This document shows positions 15,014 through 16,343 of a DNA stretch of 16,343 bases, in pieces; the first letter of the stretch is position 1, and every line of letters begins with the position of its first letter. Location: positions 1 through 16,343 of the forward strand of contig JAHEIK010000032.1 of the NCBI GenBank assembly GCA_024639415.1. Reading direction: 5' to 3'. The DNA comes from Planctomycetota bacterium. Lineage in GTDB: Bacteria; Planctomycetota; PLA2; JAEUHO01. The translations under genes were made by a program, and so were the position numbers. The notes below the pieces were generated by a model, which did not search any database, had not been told where the DNA came from, and was given only the letters and a program-made list of their open reading frames with translations.

Positions 15014-15016
15014 AGG

Positions 15017-15748
15017 TCACAGTCGGAGTGCCGGAAGACACGCGCGTAGTGCGTTCGCAAACGGCGTGTCGACGATGCGTTCATGATCCCCTGCAGCGTC
15101 TTCGAGCGACGCGTCGAACGGTAGCGCGCCCACGTGTGCAACACCATGTTGCTGCGCAAGTTCTGCAGCTGCCGACGTCGGCTCGCGTTGCATGTTCTCG
15201 AGTACACCGAGGATAGGTACGCCAACATGTTGCAGCAGTTGCAGCATGCGATCGACGCTGTGCAGGACGACGCGCGACGACGTGGTGATCACGAGATGCT
15301 CGGCGCGCTCGAGCAGGGCGATGACGTCGAGTGCGGTGTCGCCGAGACCGGGCGGCATGTCGATGACGAGTACGTCGAGGTCGCCCCAGTGCGTGATGGC
15401 GAGCAGCTCGAGCAGCGCACTCGTGACGTCGGCGCCGCGCAGCGGGGCTGCGCGGTCGCCGGCGAAGTGCGCGATGGTCATGCAGCGCACGCCGGCGTGG
15501 ATGGACGGCTCGATGCCGTTGGGCTCTTCGGGAAACGCCGTGGGGTAGCCGAGCAGCACGTGGGTCGACGGGCTGGTCAGGTCCAAGTCGAGCAGGCCGG
15601 TCGTGTGCCCGGCGCGGGCGGCCTCCAGCGCCAGGGCGGAGGCCACGCTGCTCTTGCCGATGCCCCCCTTGCCGCCGGTGACGGCCACGATCCGGCGCAC
15701 GTTCTCCATCTGCGCCCGGGCGCCCTCGGCTCGCGGGTCCAGCGTCAT
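15017..15748 (-). CDS. Mrp/NBP35 (ParA/MinD-type) P-loop ATPase without the C-terminal CxxC
   Basis: This 243-residue cytoplasmic ATPase has a deviant Walker A GGKGGIGKSS near residues 25-34, a switch segment LLDLDLTSPSTHVLLG, and VIDMPPGLGDTALDV, the MPPGxGD signature of Mrp/NBP35 Fe-S carrier ATPases. A VLENM motif follows. The CPxC motif that bridges the Fe-S cluster in classical Mrp/ApbC is absent after VLENM. Only isolated Cys occur (GVRCM, RACLP), so cluster carriage is doubtful. ATG 15748 is chosen because AGGAGG lies 9 bases upstream; an in-frame start 12 codons earlier has no such site. Despite the name this Mrp is unrelated to the Mrp antiporter. A maturation role for the nearby Fe-S complex is possible from context only. 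Confidence 0.82.
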   Translation of the reverse strand: MTLDPRAEGARAQMENVRRIVAVTGGKGGIGKSSVASALALEAARAGHTTGLLDLDLTSPSTHVLLGYPTAFPEEPNGIEPSIHAGVRCMTIAHFAGDRAAPLRGADVTSALLELLAITHWGDLDVLVIDMPPGLGDTALDVIALLERAEHLVITTSSRVVLHSVDRMLQLLQHVGVPILGVLENMQREPTSAAAELAQQHGVAHVGALPFDASLEDAAGDHERIVDTPFANALRACLPALRL

Positions 15749-15757
15749 GGGGGGGGT

Positions 15758-15763
15758 CCTCCT
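15758..15763 (-). promoter_or_regulatory. Shine-Dalgarno site deciding the ATPase start
   Basis: AGGAGG on the minus strand, 9 bases before the ATG at 15748. It overrides a longer reading that would start at 15784. Confidence 0.7.
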
Positions 15764-15829
15764 GGGGTCCTTGGCGGGGAGCATCCCACGGCGGCCCCGG
15801 TCTGCGAAATCGGGCGCTGGAACCCATGC

Positions 15830-15857
15830 TTGTCGGGAGCGGGGTCCGGGGTACCTT
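15830..15857 (+). promoter_or_regulatory. Candidate promoter of tRNA-Arg
   Basis: TTGTCG (15830-15835), a 16-base spacer and TACCTT (15852-15857) lie 18 bases before the tRNA 5' end. The -35 matches 4 of 6 and the -10 matches 3 of 6 consensus bases. Position is right for a tRNA promoter, but sequence support is modest. Confidence 0.35.
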
Positions 15858-15875
15858 CCCGCGTTCCGACCGGAT

Positions 15876-15952
15876 GCGGGCGTAGCTCAATTGGATAGAG
15901 CACCTGACTACGGATCAGGAGGTTGGGGGTTCGAGTCCTCCCGCCCGTACCA
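15876..15952 (+). tRNA. tRNA-Arg (anticodon ACG), CCA encoded
   Basis: A full cloverleaf can be drawn. The acceptor GCGGGCG pairs with CGCCCGT (one G-T pair), the D arm is GCTC...GAGC, and the anticodon arm is CCTGA-CTACGGA-TCAGG with anticodon ACG at 15910-15912. A 5-base variable loop is followed by the T arm GGGGG-TTCGAGT-CCTCC, discriminator A and a genomic CCA. It decodes CGU and, after A-to-I editing of the wobble base, CGC and CGA. One T-stem pair is G-T. It is transcribed divergently from the ATPase gene. Confidence 0.95.
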
Positions 15953-15962
15953 CATCCCACGA

Positions 15963-15983
15963 GGCCTGGCCGCGAGCCGGGCC
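15963..15983 (+). terminator. Hairpin terminator candidate after tRNA-Arg
   Basis: GGCCTGGC-CGCGA-GCCGGGCC forms an 8-bp stem with one G-T pair and a 5-base loop, followed by a partly T-rich tail (gcgttcgtcttt). It lies 10 bases after the tRNA CCA. Confidence 0.55.
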
Positions 15984-16004
15984 GCGTTCGTCTTTGGAGC
16001 GTCG

Positions 16005-16025
16005 GAACCCCCAACCTCCTGATCC
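16005..16025 (-). repeat. Inverted 21-base copy of the tRNA-Arg middle part
   Basis: This stretch is the exact reverse complement of tRNA positions 15912-15932, covering the last anticodon base, the 3' anticodon stem, the variable loop and the first half of the T arm. It lies 52 bases after the tRNA CCA. Confidence 0.85.
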
Positions 16026-16081
16026 TGGTCGTTGAGGGTCGCTGGAGCCAGCGCGCGAGCTGGCGAGCGCGCATCGACCTA

Positions 16082-16096
16082 CCCACCTCCAGTGGG
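16082..16096 (+). repeat. Small hairpin CCCAC-CTCCA-GTGGG
   Basis: A perfect 5-bp stem with a 5-base loop. It stands where a D arm would be, relative to the tRNA 3' end copy downstream. Confidence 0.4.
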
Positions 16097-16101
16097 CCCC
16101 G

Positions 16102-16118
16102 CAGGACGGTACGTCCTG
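16102..16118 (+). repeat. Hairpin CAGGACG-GTA-CGTCCTG upstream of the tRNA 3' copy
   Basis: A perfect 7-bp inverted repeat with a 3-base centre. It can also be drawn as a 5-bp stem with a 7-base loop like an anticodon arm, but the base before the would-be anticodon is G, not the required T. Confidence 0.45.
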
Positions 16119-16120
16119 TG

Positions 16121-16148
16121 GGAGGTTCGAGTCCTCCCGCCCGTACCA
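16121..16148 (+). pseudogene. tRNA-Arg 3' end remnant (T arm, acceptor strand and CCA)
   Basis: GGAGG-TTCGAGT-CCTCC, CGCCCGT, A and CCA repeat the tRNA-Arg 3' end, with 26 identical bases from 16124. No matching 5' acceptor strand (R-CGGGCG) lies at the required distance, and the variable loop would be only 2 bases. It is therefore a remnant, not a working tRNA. Its T stem is fully paired, unlike the G-T in the intact gene. Confidence 0.75.
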
Positions 16149-16157
16149 CTCCTTGAC

Positions 16158-16180
16158 GAGCCCGGACGAACTCCGGGCTC
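16158..16180 (+). terminator. Hairpin terminator candidate after the tRNA remnant
   Basis: GAGCCCGGA-CGAAC-TCCGGGCTC is a perfect 9-bp stem with a 5-base loop, followed by tgttcaattc. It stands at the same distance from its CCA as the hairpin after the true tRNA, but its stem sequence is different. Confidence 0.6.
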
Positions 16181-16200
16181 TGTTCAATTCAGGAGCGTCG

Positions 16201-16221
16201 GAACCCCCGACCTCCTGATCC
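16201..16221 (-). repeat. Second inverted copy of the tRNA-Arg middle part
   Basis: It is identical to the inverted copy at 16005-16025 except for one base (20 of 21), exactly 196 bases later. Confidence 0.8.
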
Positions 16222-16255
16222 TGGTCGTTGAGAGCCGTGGGAGACAGCGCGCGAG

Positions 16256-16288
16256 CCGTAGGGGCGGGCTGCATGCCCGCCCGTACGG
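16256..16288. repeat. REP-like long palindrome
   Basis: Arms CCGTAGGGGCGGGC and GCCCGCCCGTACGG pair over 14 positions with one G-G mismatch, around the loop TGCAT. The right arm contains CCCGCCCGTAC, an 11-base match to the tRNA-Arg acceptor 3' strand, so it may be a third decayed piece of the same repeat or an independent REP element. Confidence 0.6.
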
Positions 16289-16343
16289 CAACTGGCCATG
16301 CGGACGGCCCACGCGACATCCACCCCCTACCGGGTCGGTGTAG

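Larger units (their letters stand above)
14643..15016. other. Intergenic region between the ATPase gene and the hydrogenase operon
   Basis: About 370 bases hold no convincing gene. The stretch is less GC-rich than its surroundings. Short frames exist here but show no family pattern and no ribosome site. It contains a minus-strand TATAAT, a CCGCC-TGG-GGCGG inverted repeat next to it, an ACCGT-AGAAA-ACGGT inverted repeat (14885-14899), and a GGAACGCGTTCC palindrome. It is the natural place for the operon promoter and its control. Confidence 0.6.
15927..16122 (+). repeat. First unit of a 196-bp tandem repeat starting in the tRNA 3' end
   Basis: The tRNA 3' end, the spacer length, and the block GGAGCGTCGGAACCCCC...CTGATCCTGGTCGTTGAG all recur with exactly the same offset of 196 bases. 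CCA falls at 15950 and 16146, and GGAGCGTCGG at 15996 and 16192. The hairpin segment between differs in sequence but not in length. The unit edges are approximate. Confidence 0.65.
16123..16288 (+). repeat. Second, degenerate unit of the 196-bp tandem repeat
   Basis: It holds the tRNA 3' end copy, a terminator-like hairpin, the GGAGCGTCGGAACCCCC block and the GACAGCGCGCGAG block in the same order as unit 1. It then diverges into a REP-like palindrome. The 3' edge is uncertain. Confidence 0.55.

Noticed and set aside
16076..16148. Second functional tRNA-Arg
   Set aside because: There is no 5' acceptor strand complementary to CGCCCGT, the variable loop is too short, and the loop base before the anticodon is not T.
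15876..16288. CRISPR array
   Set aside because: Only two repeat units 196 bp apart, with tRNA-derived content and no regular short spacers.

Overview
The window is a GC-rich bacterial chromosome segment (about two thirds G+C by eye). It is dominated by one minus-strand operon of 18 tightly packed genes (20-14642). The operon encodes a complex I-like, membrane-bound [NiFe] hydrogenase fused in gene order with a complete Mrp-type cation antiporter. The genes fit an anaerobic or facultative bacterium using Fe-S-rich redox chemistry. I cannot name a phylum from the sequence.

Reading the operon 5' to 3' on the minus strand, there are four blocks. (1) A soluble redox input module: a HydB/AsrA-like Fe-S protein, a HydG/AsrB-like FAD/NAD(P)/[2Fe-2S] protein, a formate-dehydrogenase-like molybdopterin protein, and a HycB-like four-cluster ferredoxin. 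(2) A TPR protein. (3) The hydrogenase core: NuoH-, NuoB-, NuoC- and NuoD-like subunits; the NuoD-like subunit keeps both NiFe-binding CxxC motifs. (4) A full Mrp set in canonical order: a NuoL/MrpA-N-like protein with a C-terminal extension, an MrpA C-terminal (MbhD+MbhE-like) protein, then MrpB, C, D, E, F and G. The operon closes with a NuoI-like ferredoxin subunit. No spacing exceeds 16 bp and many genes overlap by 1-20 bp, so one transcript and one multi-subunit complex are likely.

The inferred machine moves electrons between NAD(P)(H) and protons/H2 through HydG-HydB, the molybdopterin-family protein and the ferredoxins, and couples this to Na+ or H+ translocation by two antiporter-like subunits. 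The most unusual point is that the formate-dehydrogenase-like protein has Asp where the catalytic Sec/Cys of formate dehydrogenases aligns. It is therefore probably not a normal formate dehydrogenase and may act as an electron conduit, as NuoG does in complex I.

Upstream of the operon is a gap of about 370 bp with a perfect TATAAT on the minus strand and small palindromes. Beyond it is a minus-strand Mrp/NBP35-type P-loop ATPase (15017-15748), and then a plus-strand tRNA-Arg(ACG) (15876-15952). Downstream of the tRNA lies an unusual non-coding repeat region (15927-16288). It has a second copy of the tRNA 3' end exactly 196 bp on, a terminator-like hairpin after each copy, inverted copies of the tRNA's middle part, and a strong REP-like palindrome.
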